A DNA stretch of 64,000 nt, from NCBI GenBank assembly GCA_021234155.1, contig JAJEKV010000019.1, positions 5,844,284 to 5,908,283 of the forward strand, read 5' to 3'. Below the pieces are notes generated by a model. It saw only the letters and a program-made list of their open reading frames with translations. It had not been told where the DNA came from and did no database searches. The first letter of the stretch is position 1. Each line of letters opens with the position of its first letter. Source of the DNA: Isoetes taiwanensis (Eukaryota > Streptophyta > Lycopodiopsida > Isoetales > Isoetaceae). Of the stretch, positions 20,031 through 33,080 are shown piece by piece. The position numbers were made by a program, and so were the translations under genes.

Positions 20031-20939
20031 TATATGATATGATACAAGTAAAGTTCTCGTTGTATACAAAAGGTTGGGAAAGAGAAACGTTGCGGCCGCC
20101 GCGATAAGTTTCTTGTAGGAATAAGTTCTTCAACATTCTCATTGTTATTATTTTCATCATCAACTATATTAGCTATTGTAACAGACTGTGTTCTTACTCG
20201 TGCCCTAGCAGCATAACCACTACCTCGTCTCCTTTTGTATCTTCCTTTACTTCTATTACTAGATGCTTGAGACATAGACCCTGCGGCTCATGACATACTC
20301 CTAGTTATTTCTTCAAAGTATGTTTGATACATCTGTTCATCAACATCATCAACGCATGGAGGGGAAGGAAGCTCATGACTCTTTGCAACATCAATTTCTT
20401 TTCTATTCTATTTTGGATTGGATTTATAGAAATAAAATAATCAATTATCATCATGAAGACAATCTTATAGACTAAAATTCTTATGAAATGTATAAAATCA
20501 GCAAACTCAAAAATAAAATTTAGCATGAGAAAATCAATCACCTTAGCACAAATTCAAAGTTCAATTTTTTACCTTCATTTTAAATCGCCAAGAGCAAAGA
20601 GAAATACATGCGTAGGAGATGTATTGACAGTTTCAAATTTGCGAGTCAACCTTAAATTCTTTCTTGTTGGGATCGTGGTTGAATTCTTCTGATTTTGAAA
20701 CCTGATAAAAGAGACCTGACTCTCTAATTTTTGGTGATAACTCTAGAATCATTCGATTTGTCCACATATTTATATTTAACTTTATCTCCCCCTTCCTTCT
20801 CTGGAAAGGTTAGAGACTTATATATTTTGCTTCTTTACCTTCTGCTTTTGATAGCAAAATTATGTACTGTTTTTCTTGATTAATGGAAAAATCTACTCTT
20901 ACTCTCAAAAAAAAAAAGAAAAAAAGAAAAGGGGCTGAT
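20031..20939. other. Noncoding stretch ending in a LINE-like A-rich tail
   Basis: I see no gene. The end (about 20830-20935), an AT-rich segment running into an A-rich tract, looks like the 3' tail of a truncated LINE or SINE just upstream of LINE A. Confidence 0.4.
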
Positions 20940-21053
20940 TCAAAGCTCTTTGGTATCATAGGTTTCAGATTCCGACTGATAGCCGTTCTGGCCCTGACAC
21001 TTTCGGCCCATTTGAAAAAGAATGGCGCCAACTTCCAAATTGCCTGCAAAATC

Positions 21054-22285
21054 TCCTGTATCCATGCTGGTGGAGGGGGAAAATTTGGCATTGCATGTTA
21101 ACCCTTTGGCGAGAGTGTCTTTCAAGAAGGTGATTTTCCTGCACTAGCACCCTGTGCTAATGCACCGAATAATACTGCTTTGAATGGCGTTAATGCTTCC
21201 ATGGACGGTGCCTCAGCAACCCCTGGTGCCAATTCCAATAAAGATCAGCCTCGTGCACTTCCTTGGCAGTCCTCAACTCCTAGAGTAAATGGCATTTTAG
21301 TGATTGGATCAAGAAAGACTTGTCGTCAACTACTTCTGCAGTTCCTGTTGCTACAACTATTGATGTGATGATTCAAGATAATAAGAAAGATCTCAGTAAC
21401 CTCTTGGGTGAGTTAAGGGCAAAGGAGACTCAGTTGGAGCTTCAATTACCTCCTGTTGAAGTTTTTAATCAGCCTAAAATGTGTAAGATACTCTTCAAGC
21501 GTCTGGGTACAATGTGGGTGAGATTGATCATGACTTACACAAGAAATGCATTGGTAATTTGATGTCATTTAGTGTGATTGGTCAATATACTGGAACATTT
21601 CTGGATACTAGGAAGCTTGGTTATTGGCTTTCGGAGAATAGGGCTACCACCTTATCGAACCTAAAAGATGCTGCATAGAAAGATCTTCTTGATTGTTTTT
21701 TATGATGTTGCTGTTGTCGAGCAACTAGTGGCGCGTGGTGTGGACCCAGTGTGGAGTGATTATATTTTGTATCAGCCCTACTTGCCTGCATTTGCTCCTG
21801 GTACGGCTCATGCTGTTAAGATGCCATGTTGGTTTTCCTAATCTTCCTTCTGATCTCTTGGTGCTGGGGGTACTAATTTGACCATTTCTATTGTTGATGG
21901 ACCTAAAATTTGTGTCTCCCTTACTTTGGGTCGTGGTCTTTCTGACTGTGTGGTTGTAAAAAGTGGACCTATCGTCCTGAAGTATGTCTTGCAATTGCTC
22001 AATGATCCTCAGCTTGTTAACTTGTTTCTTCAACTTGCTCTATTTGCAAATTTTCACACTAAGAGAGATCGCCCTGCAATGGTCCCTTCTTCCTCTGTGC
22101 CTCCTACATCTATTGTGTCCCTTTTACCTTCTGTTGCCCCTTCCGCCAATGCTACTGATATCTTTGTTGTTGCTATTCCATCTGCTGCTAGAACCTCTAC
22201 CATACAGAGGACTGTATATACTCCCATTTTTTATGAGGATGCCAGGGCCAAATTACAGAAGATCCAGGAGATGCAAGAATGACAA
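21054..22285 (+). pseudogene. LINE A ORF1 remnant
   Basis: Successive frames give a Ser/Pro/Asn-rich leader and then CIGNLMSFSVIGQYTGTFLD with LGYWLSENRATTLSNLKDA, reminiscent of the RRM-like (DUF4283-type) domain of plant L1 ORF1. After that comes LTISIVDGPKICVSLTLGRG. Stops at about 21676 and others break it. The match is by pattern only. Confidence 0.5.
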
Positions 22286-22620
22286 GACAATGTTCAGGAG
22301 CATCATGGAAATGCCCAAGAGGGATGGCAAAATGTGTACTGAAAAAGAGCTGCACGCAATAAGTCTAGTCAACATGCTTCTAATGTCATGAATGAGTCTA
22401 ATATTTTGCATGGAAGAGCAGAGAGAAGGCTCTTCCTTGCCAGGTACCCAACAAAATAATGGGGGGGTAGAGCAGAGAGGAGGTTCTGCCTCACCAAATG
22501 CAAAACAAAACAAAAGGGTGGAACAGAGAGGAGGCTTCCCCTTGCCAATTTATAGGATGAGATGGACATGGTTGATGCTGGCTCCATTGATATGGAGGCG
22601 GAACATAATAGTTAGGTCAC

Positions 22621-22908
22621 GTGAACCTTTTGTCCTGGAATGTGGAGGAGTTGCTTCTTCCCCAAGTAAAAGGAGCAGGTTATCTCTTTAAGTATCTAAG
22701 TTTTCTACTACCTTTTGTTGCCTTCAAGAGCATAAATGTCGCCAAATGGTTCAAAGATGGAGAGAGATGTACCCGGTTCATTTTTGCCGCTACAAGAAGA
22801 AAGAAACTTGCCACTTCTATACATTCTTTAGTGTTACCGAGGCTCTCTTATGAGAGAGGAGGCCAGCATCTCCCGGATAGAGGAAGATGCTGTAGGTCTT
22901 TCAGATGA
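22621..22908 (+). pseudogene. LINE A endonuclease start fused to a downstream RT-proximal segment
   Basis: The product opens with MNLLSWNVEELLLPQVK, the canonical start of the L1 endonuclease. Within 40 codons it changes to WFKDGERCTRFIFAATRRKK, which belongs to the region just before the reverse transcriptase. About 350 codons of endonuclease are therefore missing. Confidence 0.65.
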
Positions 22909-22970
22909 CTAATAATGGATTGTGATGAACAGATATTTCATAGATCTGATGGTCTAATAGACTAAATACT

Positions 22971-22988
22971 AAACTTACTTACTTACTT

Positions 22989-23060
<72 letters not shown>
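22971..23060. repeat. Compound (ACTT)n(CTTT)n microsatellite
   Basis: About five ACTT units run into about 17 CTTT units. The tract follows 'ctaatagactaaatact', which resembles the 3' end of a non-LTR element, so it may be the tail of a short insertion inside LINE A. Confidence 0.9.
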
Positions 23061-23104
23061 ATCTCTGATCCTGTGCATTTTAAGCACAGTATCTTCATTA
23101 TCAC

Positions 23105-24793
23105 TATTCTACATTCTTTGCACGACGTCCAGTGCCCTTTCAAGAAGAAATGCAATCAACTATATTGACTAAGGTGCGTCACATTATTTCTGAAGAGCAA
23201 AGGTTGCTTCTTGAATCCAATATTGAGAAGAAGGATTTAAATGGAGCTATGGCTCTCTTAGAAAAGGAAAAATGCCCCGGTCTAGATGATGTCCCTATTG
23301 AATTCTTTTAGAAGTGCTGGGACTGGTTGGAGGATGATATATATGATGCCTTCTGTGAGTTTCAGAGATTTAGGTGCCTTGACACGATTTTGAGCATATG
23401 TTATATCTCCTTGATTCCAAACAGCAAGGAACCCAAGACCATTTCTGACTGGTGACCTATTACATTGCTTTCCTCTGTGTACAAGATCTTTGCTAAGACA
23501 TTGGCAGAAAACGTTCGAGACATTTTGGCTGACTCTATCTCGTCATTCTCTATCGTCGTTGTATTCTCAATAATGTGGCTGCTGCATATGAGGGAATATA
23601 TTGGACCCAGGTTACAGGATCATAGAGCGGTGTATCTTAAGCTTGATTTTGCTAAAGCTTACGATAGTGTTGACTGGGGTTTGTTGGAGAAGTGTCTTCT
23701 TGCTCTTGGGTTTGGGGAGTCATTTACAAGAAATGTCATGAAGCTTCATATGTCAGCAAGGTCTACTGTACTTTTTCAAGGTGAGCCATCTGATATTTTG
23801 TAGTGGGTAGAGGAATTCGGCAAGGTTGCCCCTTAGCACCCTTGCTCCTCACAATTGTGGCAGAAGTATTATCCCAACGTTTCTCGGTGGCCACCCAGGA
23901 TGGTATCATTTAAGATCTGCCAATGGACGATAATTCTCAAGAGGTATGTAATCAATATGCTGATGACACTTTTTTGTTCCTAATTGGCGAAGTTGAGAAT
24001 CTTCATAATGCTAAGCTATTGTTCACATTCTCCTTAGCATCAGGAGTTCTCGTGGGTTGGCAAAAGTGTACTGCTTTGTGGACCTTGGACAGTCCCATCC
24101 CTCCCTGTATTCTAGACTATCCATGGAAGATTCTTCTGCATGGCAATACCACAAAGTTGCTTGGTATCCCTGTCAGAATTCACGTCTCTGCTTCAGATGC
24201 TTGGGATGAAATTATTACAGGGTTTCAAAAGCACTTCTTTGATGGAATACAACTAGGAAGGATCATTGTAGCTAAGTGTGTTTTCAGTAATACTTGCTTG
24301 TTGCTTGGGATACTGTCAAGTCTCTTTTTCATTTCAATCCTGAGGCATGTCTTAAGTTGTCTACTCCATGTTGATGGATTCCTTTGTAGGACACCCCTGA
24401 GATTCCTTTGTGTTGTTGTTCATCCACATCCAAAGATACAATGATGAAGCAGCTGGTATATGCACTATTACAGCTTGGTATGAGTCTGCTCATCTCATGT
24501 CATCAAAAGCATTTAGAACAAAATTCTTATTGTACAAATGGGATAGAGTAATTTGGACTCGAATTAATGCATTGTTGCCACAGAAGTTTGGCCCACAAAT
24601 GGAAGTAACTGTATGGGATTGCCATCAGGGTATCAAGCCAGGGTGCTTTGTTTCTTCTGTGTTTAAATTGCTTCTGTATTTTGAAATCTTGCCTCCGTCT
24701 CTTCAGGTCCCTCAGCCACAGTGGAAAAGTGTTTGGACATGGGTATGGGATAAGTTGCTTCATCCCAAAGTGGCGGTGTGTGGTGGCATATGA
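23105..24793 (+). pseudogene. LINE A reverse transcriptase remnant
   Basis: The frame holds EEQRLLLESNIEKKDLNGAM and KEKCPGLDDVPIEFF, then ITLLSSVYKIFAKTLAENV, the palm motif KLDFAKAYDSVDW, and after a shift QYADDTFLFL with both catalytic Asp residues, followed by thumb-like sequence. In-frame stops at about 23309, 23455 and 23803 inactivate it. The last frame (24410-24793) ends in a zf-RVT-like region. Confidence 0.8.
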
Positions 24794-25345
24794 TCCATAG
24801 ATGCCTCAGAGTCAATAGGCTGGTCCATAAATTTGATAATCGAATTTCAAAGCTCTATTCTTTATGTAGTATTGAGCATTGTTTCTTTTTGTGCGAGTGG
24901 CTTCGCAGGCATGATTTTGGTTGTTAACGCTATTTAGCACATCTCGATCTAACTAGCAAGTTCTGCTCGCTATCTATCCTGATGCATGGCACAAATGGCA
25001 GAAACAATCTTTTCATCTTGCGTCTGGTTGGCTTTTATGGTCGATCTGGAAGAGAAGGAATAGAATAGAATAGTTTATTTATCTTTAAGAGCATGGATAT
25101 TGCAGATGAGATTCTTCATCAGTGGTCACAAAATAAAATTGCTATGGCTTATAATTGTTCTTCTCTTGATTAAAAGAAAGTACTGATTTGGCATACTTAC
25201 CTTCAGATTCATCCTTGTGTATAGACAGGTGGTTGTGCTCAGTTGGATCAGTTTGTCCACTTGAGTTATAATCCTGTCTTTGCACTTTATGTTGTCATAA
25301 TTTTGATTGGTAAATAAAGCTTGTCATCCTTGAAAAAACAAGTTT

Positions 25346-26540
25346 GCACATTAATGATTTCCAGCAAAATCGATAAGCTTAAGGTAAGAAATAGCTTCCC
25401 TATATCCTAAAAGGGATTGAGTATTTCTTAAATTCCTTTTCTGCTACTTTGTGGCTATAATATTTGCTAGCAATATGTTAGTTTTTATGGAAGTCTAATG
25501 CAAAAAAAAGAGAGGGAAAGTTACCTAAAGGTCCTTATATTTTGAGTATTTTACCAAAATAGCTCAATTATTTTCTTAAACCCTCTGGTCAACAAAACAC
25601 CAATGTATTATAGCGTATTTACTTAAATCCCTCCAACTATTTACGAAATTACTAAAATGCCCCAGAAATATATTAATATTTATCAAAATATCCCCGCTTC
25701 ACAAAAAAAAACACATTAACAAAAAACTTTAATAGAGGATGCCCTTCTAATTGGTTTAAAATGTTTGTTTTGATAATCAATTCTCTTAAAAGGAAATCAT
25801 GTATTAGAGTTTTTTTGTTAATGTGCCCATTTTTATGAAGCGGTGGCATTTTGATAAATTTTACTATATTTGAGGGCCATTTTGGTAAGTTCATAAATAA
25901 TTGGGGAACATTTAGGTAAATATCCATTGCATATTTATAACAAGTTCTAACATCCATTGCATATTTATAGAAGGCTATCATTGCTCATCAACATGGCTAG
26001 ATAAGCTTTATCCAAATTGTGCTTTTAAACATGGCTAGAACTAAACTCCAAGCGTGGTACAATAAGAAAATATGGATTCAAGTGGATCATAATTCACCAT
26101 AGAATTTTAAGCTTAGATTAACAAGCATGTCCCTGAATTGTAAGAGGGTTAGGCATTTTTTGGAGCATGTTCTGTGCTGCCAATAACAATAGAATTAGCT
26201 GACACTATAATAGCTTGTATATGAATCTAATATATCCAGATGAAAAGCATGTATCACATGCAAATAAATGGCCATTCTTGTTATATAATAGTTGTAGATA
26301 ATACTTCAAACTGGGCTCCAAACTAGTCCACGAACGTGTACCCAACGTCGTATAATGTTTAGTACTTGATTTAGGTCATTGACTCTTTACACCACATGTT
26401 CCTAAGCTTCATGATAGCTCAAATGGATGGATCTGATGTATGACACCTTCAGGGTGTAACTTAAGAACCGATTCGGGATGAGAGGTCGAAGGCGCTAGTA
26501 GTAGCGTGATGTGAGCAGTGGAGTAGAGATAAGGCAGAAG
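25346..26540. other. Noncoding stretch between the LINEs, with a fold-back element
   Basis: No coding frame is supported. The first part holds an inverted-repeat element (25521-25920). The rest up to 26540 is AT-rich and probably includes the 5' UTR of LINE B. Confidence 0.5.
25521..25920. mobile_element. Fold-back or MITE-like element with long imperfect inverted repeats
   Basis: About 25521-25735 is imperfectly complementary to about 25800-25920. For example, the arm 'ttatcaaaatatccccgctt' matches the reverse complement of the segment near 25840-25860, and both arms contain 'cacattaacaaaaaa'. The outer ends ttacctaaa and tttaggtaa are inverted. It encodes nothing, and I could not define a target duplication. 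Confidence 0.6.
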
Positions 26541-26545
26541 GCAGA

Positions 26546-29036
26546 ATGGGCCCATCCGTGGGGTCAATGCAGATCCAACAGATGAGCAGGAACAGGTATG
26601 TGGATACAGATTGCAATAGGGTGACGAAAGTGGCAGTACAGACACAGAATGGGAAAGGTATTGATGGGAATGAGGCAGGAAGTCAGAGACAGGGTGGTCA
26701 GGGCGCGACTCTCGAGGGAAGTTCTGGGAACCCTGGGAATGGAAACCAGGATTTAGGGAAAGTGATGGCTATCCTTTTTTGTCAGTTATCACTTCCCATG
26801 CAGAGGCAAATTATCGAGATACTACAGGCATTGATAGGGAAAGAAGAGGGTATCGAAAACTCCTTCTTCGTCTGTGGTGACTGGCTGATACCCAACATGG
26901 CGGAGGGAGCGGGCATAAGGACAAGATCCCAAACGATTCCACCGGTTCAGATGCAAAGCCAGTTGGTGCAACCTCTGCTGGGTGAAATCAATCGCGAGCA
27001 AAGGAGATTTTCAAGGTATTCCTTCTCTCAAGCACCAGTATGTCCCAAATAGGCCAAAAGAACTCGAAACCAAAGCTGTTATCAGATGTATTAGGCATGA
27101 AGGAGTCAAACTCTCCACTATCAGGACAGAGTTGATTAAAATGGGGAAAACCTTAGATATCAGAAGTATGTTTTGGCTTGATTTTTCGTTCTTTGTAGTT
27201 GAATGTGGAAATGCACAGTCTGTGCAATTCTTACTGAAACAAGGCCCTATCTTTAGGGCGAACTCGCAATTCTACTTTCAGAAGTGGAATGCCAAATTCG
27301 ATCCTAATGATCTTCAACAGCTATTCCATCCGGCCTCATGTTCAGTTCAAGGGCTCAGCCCTGTGTACTGGCATGAGGATATTTTTAAAAACCTTTTTGC
27401 TGGGATTGGAGAATATATAGGGTGGGAAGCCATTCCAAAAAGGGCACCCAGAATTTGGGTACAATTAGACATTCTGAAAAATATCCCAAAAGAGGTCAAG
27501 TATAATGACTATTTTGGAGGAAATAAAACTCTGAAATTGATATGGAATGGACTCCCTACCCCGTGCAGCATCTGTGCTTCATGGGGGGTCTGCCAGGGGA
27601 GATGGGTAGCTAACATCAGTAAACAAATACCCAATCTGAACAAAATGGATAAAGGCATTTCCATTAAGAATGCAGAAGACTGGACCCCTCTGAAATAAAA
27701 AAAGAAAAATAAAAATGGAAGTGCATATAAAAAGGCAAGGAAGCATAAGGCTAAGAAAAAGAAACAGAATGAAACTCAACAGGGGAAAGAGTTAATCAAA
27801 CTCAGATCAGAATGGAGAAAGAAACAAGATCACGTCATGGGTGAGAAAGTCAAGGTCTTGGTCAATCCAAATGAAGCTCAGAAGGATAACAGGAAAGGGA
27901 AAGACCTAGTCCAACCTGACAGCTTGGTCATAACTCCAGCCCATTTGCTAAGAAGTAACAAACTTATCATAAGTGAGACAAATGTCCCTCCCGTCAATAG
28001 TTATCCTGAATCCTCTGACTCTGACATTTCGGGGGGGGGAGACAAAGATCTTCAAAGGAGAACCCTCTAAGAGAGATGAGGTACCCATGAGTCCCACTAA
28101 GAAGATTGACTTTGCATCCCTTGAGCCTAAAGAATGTGTTCAGCAGGGCACTGAAGAGATGCATGATATCTTGTTGAATCTTATGGAGAGACAAGAAAGA
28201 TATGATAACTGAGATAGCTCCTGAAACACCTGCTATGCCGAATTCTCAAATGGAGGAGCAAGTTCAATATAAATTCTTCACTAGATCTCCCATGGACTTC
28301 GATAATATTGATGGAGAATCTGAAGGTGGAACTGAAGAACTAAAATTTAGCTCAAAAACTGATAATTTAATCAATTGGCCAAGGTGTGGTTAATAGTTGT
28401 CAACCAAAGTCTCTAGAATCAGATGGCCTGGTAACTGATAATCTGATCAGTAGACTAACAAGCCCACCGATCCAATTCTATACTCCGGCTAAGGGTGGGA
28501 ATTCTAATAATCTATACAATGGCCCTGTAAGTCCAAAGAGCCAGGGTTTGGTTTGTCAGCAAGAGAAAATGCCCACAGATGGCCTAGAAATTGAGTTTCT
28601 CAACAGGCCAATAAGTCCATTGGGGCAAACCATTGATCATGTATCTGAGAAAGGAAGTGCAGGGAAACTGAAAGGCAATCATAAAACAAATGAAAAGGAA
28701 GAAAAATTTTACACTCCACACCATAGGAAGAAAGGAGAAAGTATGGATCAATCCAAGACCAATGACCCTGTAAGTCCAATTGGCCAGGGGGTTACAGTAG
28801 TCAACAAGAAAATACACCAAATGATGGCCTAGTAGTTGACATTCTGAAACAAGTTAACAGGCCAATAAGTCCATCTGCACAAAATATGGTTGCCAGCCAA
28901 ACTCAAGGGAAAGAAAATACCAGAAATGAAGATATGGGGGGACAAGTTTTACACCCCATTACCAAGAAAGAAAGGAACCAGAATGGTGCAATTTACTAAG
29001 AATAGCACTGCTCTAAATTTAAGGAGTCAGGGGAAG
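26546..29036 (+). pseudogene. LINE B ORF1
   Basis: ATG 26546 opens a Gln/Gly-rich leader (to 27052). A shift leads to the frame 26982-27698 with the RRM-like core (MFWLDFSFFVVECGNAQSV, GPIFRANSQFYFQKW, PRIWVQLDILKNIP) and a Cys-containing end (LPTPCSICASWGVCQGRW). A single TAA at about 27696 is followed in the same frame by a Lys-rich basic segment. The C-terminal third contains a degenerate repeat of about 90 residues with RPISP or GPVSP followed by 'KFYTP...RKKG'. This protein normally coats LINE RNA. Confidence 0.75.
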
Positions 29037-29053
29037 AAGAAAAATAGTATATA

Positions 29054-32000
29054 ATGAAGATTACCACCTAGAATATGAGAGGCATTAAAGGACCTCTCAA
29101 GAGGAAAAGAGCTCTAATCGCATTAAAAAAAATGAAGGCTGACATAATATTGCTACAAGAACATAGGCTACCAGCCTTTGAGTCAGCAAATCTTGGATGG
29201 ATTATGCCAAATGGTGACTCTGTTTGGTCTGCAGCAGATGGAACCAAAGGTGGAATTTGCATGGTATGGCAGGGATACTCATGTTTACATTGTCATCCAG
29301 GAGGTAGGTGGACTATAGCAGTCTTGCAGAAAGGAAAGGATACCACTGGTATAATTAATATGTATGCATCGACAGACCTTGCTGAGAGAGAAGAGCAATG
29401 GAACCAAATCAACAATTGGATCCTAGGTCATCAAATTAGAAATTGGCTGATGGCAGGGGACTTCAACAACACACCTACTTGGGACCAAAAACTTGGAAAG
29501 CAGTTGAACATGTCTAAAGGCGAGAGACAGGCTTAGGACAGGTTAATGGCCAACTTTGTATATTTTCCCCCTTCCTCTATATATAAATTCTCATGGTGTA
29601 ATAAAAGGAAAGGTGACCAAAGGACATACTGCTTACTGGACAGATTTTACCTCTGGAACTCGGGGGATAACTCGGTCACATCTTGTGATATTGGAAATTC
29701 TATCTCAGATCATTTCCCTCAGTTTCTGGGAGATATGGCACAGCAGGAAGGGTATTCCATTCAAATTCAACACAGGATTGCTATACAACAAAAGCTTCTG
29801 TGAGTCCTTCTCAGAATTTTATAGCCAACTTCCTAAAATCCCCTTCACTGAATCCATGAACCTCTTTGTTCAGAAGATTAAGCAGGTTAAGGGCTGGATT
29901 AAGGAATGGGGGAGAGAATGGAATATTAAGAAAAGGAAGGAGAAGCAGGAAGTTTATGAAGCAATGAGAGAAGTAAGGAAGAATCTTTTCCAGGATAAAG
30001 ATAACATAACATGGTAGGAAAAAGAATTTGAATTGGAATCTAAGGTCAAAAGTATTGAGGAAGCTGAGGCAAAAAGTTTAGCAGTGAAGAGTAGATGCAA
30101 ATATATCAATGAGATGGATGATGCAGGTTCAGCCTTTTTTTTTTAGGATTGCCAAAAGTAGAATCCTAAACAATGGGATCATTCAGGTTAAAGGAAATGA
30201 TGGTAACATCTTGGACAGTCAACTAGAAATTCAGAATTTCTTTCTCAATGAGTACAAGAACCTTTTTAGTAGCTATAAGGCCAATGAGGAGGAAATATAA
30301 AGGTGCACAGATTGAGGAGGATGATATGCTCATAGTACCAGAAGAAAAGGAGATTAAGGAGACTCTCCAATCTATGGCACATGAAAAAAGTCCAGGTCCA
30401 GATGGACTTCAACCTAAATTTTACATGGAATTTTGGGAGTTAATGAAAGAGGACCTCACCTTATTCATCCAAGGAGCATGGAGAGCCAAATACTTGCACC
30501 TAGCAATTAATGCAGATCATATTACCCTCATACCCAAGGTTGAAAATCCTGCAAACTTTGGTGACTGGAGACCAATCTCTCTCACCAACACTACATATAA
30601 ATTATTGGCGAAAATTCTAGCCACTAGATTAAAATTGAGTCTAATGAAGGCAATTAGTCCCTGCCAATCAGCCTTCCTCCCTCAGAGGAACATATTGGAC
30701 AATTACATTGGTGCAACTGAAGGACTTCATTGGAACAAATTATCTAGCCAGAGATGCATGCTCCTTAAACTGGATTTTAAGAGGGCATATGACACAATCA
30801 GTTGGCAGTTCTTAGAAAAGGCAATGGCTCACTTGGGGCTATCAGAAAGAATATATTAAAAAGTTTTTGGATTCAACATGATGGCCTCATCTGCAATCAT
30901 AATTAATGGCACTCCTACAGATCAATTTCTATGCAGAAGAGGTGTGAGGCAAGGTTGTCCCCTAGCTCCATACCTCTTCCTAATTGTAGCAGAGATGGTT
31001 ACCAAACTGGTAATTCACATGCAAGAAAAGGGTGATATCAATTGTCTAAAGCTGCCAGGTAGTGAAGGTACTTTCTCCCTGATGCAGTATGCTGATCATA
31101 CCTTTGTTTTTCTAAAACAGGAGGATAATAGCCTTTCAAACTTTCTTACTGTGATGGAAAGATTTGGCCACATATCTGATGTTATGCTAAACAGGAACAA
31201 ATGTGCAATTATCTTAGATACACAGGAAACTGAATTACAGGGCATCAAGATAGGAATGAAGGTACATCAATTCTTGGAATCCCCCTAGCTTTTAATTCTT
31301 CTCTCCGAGGTTTATGGGACCCAATCATTACCAGAATTAAAAGGAAATTAGGTATGTACTCTTCATCTCTTTCTTTAGCTGGCAGAGTGCATATTGCTAA
31401 TGCTGTGATCAGTAGCACACATGTTTATTTCTCATCTGTAATAGTAGGGGATAAAGCCTCATACAGTAAAATTGAGGCAGCTATAAGGCAATTCATTTGG
31501 CAAGGAGTTCACAAAGTAGCCTGGGGAGACCTCACTAAACCTAGGAAAAAGGGGGGCTTGGATGTAAGGACTTATTCATTCAGGCCCAGGCACTTGCTAC
31601 TAAGATGATGTGGAGAGCTATTCATAACTCCTCCCCATCCCCTGCAATGAAATTGATCAGATATTGGATACAGGAGTCATATCCAGTAGGCAGCCACAGT
31701 TTAAGGCATGAACTTTCAGATTCAGCCTTCTTTCAATTTAATCCATGTCCAAATACATCTAATGTGCTAAAAAGAATGTTTGAAGCTTGGAATTCTGCAG
31801 CACTGTGTTATAGGCCTCCAATTGATGCCAAAAGTAAGGACATTCATTTTTTCTGGCACCCAGGATTGGTAAATAGTAATAATGATTGTCTGGCCCTCAA
31901 GCATCCACAGAAATATATGCAATGGCATAATACAGAAATCAGGAAAATGGAGGATTTGAGATGTGAAGAAACAACATGGAAGAAATGGGAGGAAATTGCA

Positions 32001-32530
32001 ATGGTTACTAAAGGCTCAGAGCTGGATAGGAAGATATATAATATCATTATGGATAAGGTTAAACAGTATGAGGAATTGTGTGAAAGCTCAAACTAATGGC
32101 ACCTAAAAGGAAAGGAGATCTATTCTGTAAATGAGATTTATAAGAACTTGGTGAGCCATAAACCATCCAAAGCAACACAACTTTAGAACTGTGATGAGGA
32201 AAAAGGCTAGCTGCTGTCTGTGCTCAGGGATGGGAGAATTATACAGCAAACAAAATCAAAACCTTTGGTTGGCTAATCTTACACCAGAGTCTAACTACAA
32301 ACCATAGGAGGGCAAAATATGATAGTTCTATCTCAGGGGTATGTCCATTAGGATGTGGAAAAATTGAAACATCTAACCATGTGTTCTTATGCCCTGTAAT
32401 CCAAGAATTTTGGAGCTGGGCTGCACAAGTTAATAAAGGAGTGCTGGTGACTCATGTATGATGGAATTTCTGAACAATGGAAACAGGCTACTGAATACAA
32501 CTAGATCCTTGAGCTGCTGGGCAATCTGGA
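29054..32530 (+). pseudogene. LINE B ORF2: endonuclease, reverse transcriptase, zinc-binding end
   Basis: ATG 29054 gives MKITT, then TAG in place of the expected Trp codon, then NMRGIKGP, the usual endonuclease start. IILLQEHRLP and LMAGDFNNTPTWD are endonuclease motifs. The reverse transcriptase follows with EKSPGPDGLQPKFY, FGDWRPISLTNTTYK, LLKLDFKRAYDTISW and RRGVRQGCPLAPYLF. The catalytic box reads QYADHTFVFL, so the second Asp is His. Stops or shifts occur near 29534, 30016, 30857 and 31286. The end has a zf-RVT-like CPLGCGKIE. It is inactive as it stands. Confidence 0.85.
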
Positions 32531-33080
32531 AGCATAGGAACAGGGTTGCTATTGAAAATAAAACTCCAAATCTGATTTGGATAAAACAGGCCTTTCATTC
32601 ATAGATTCAACAATTGCACACAAAGCAGTTAAAGGGAAAGGTTATGACAAAGAGTGAAATGCCATTGGCAGTTTCCAAGGACTGTATGAATTTTTTGTTC
32701 TAAAGCTAACAATTCGTGATGTTGTCTTGCACAGGTGCAGTCAGGAGACTCAATAGAGTAGGAGCAGCAGAAAGGGAGATGGGGTGGCATACAATTCTGA
32801 TGATGAATACTCAAGCCTTTTCAAGTGAGAGCAAGAAGACCTGCTCATCCAGCTGAAGCAGGAAATGATTCATGCCTCAGCCATTAAAAAAGTGCTAAAC
32901 AGGCCTGATGCATGGAGGCACAACAATCTGAGGCAGTATTTCATGAATTTATACCACAAATGGGAATAAAAAAGGGAAGCTCACGTGTTGGTACTGCTGG
33001 ATTTCACCAATTATCCAGCTGATAAACTCGATCTGCTACTGAATACCTTGGCAGAAGGAGAGTAACAGACCTTACAATGC

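Larger units (their letters stand above)
20940..25345 (+). mobile_element. Decayed L1-type LINE (LINE A)
   Basis: Broken frames follow the plant L1 order. First is an ORF1-like part, then the beginning of an endonuclease (NLLSWNVEEL near 22622). After that come reverse transcriptase motifs (KLDFAKAYDSVDW near 23640; QYADDTFLFL near 23955) and a 3' UTR ending in 'cttgaaaaaacaag'. Most of the endonuclease is missing, and a CTTT microsatellite lies between the two halves. It is a non-functional relic. Confidence 0.8.
26546..33080 (+). mobile_element. L1-type LINE (LINE B), nearly full length
   Basis: The order is an ORF1 with an RRM-like domain, an ORF2 endonuclease, a reverse transcriptase and a zf-RVT zinc-binding end (CPLGCGKIETSNHVFLCP near 32340). 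Each part is open for long distances but carries a few stops and shifts. No poly(A) tail was found, so the 3' boundary at about 33080 is approximate. Confidence 0.85.
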
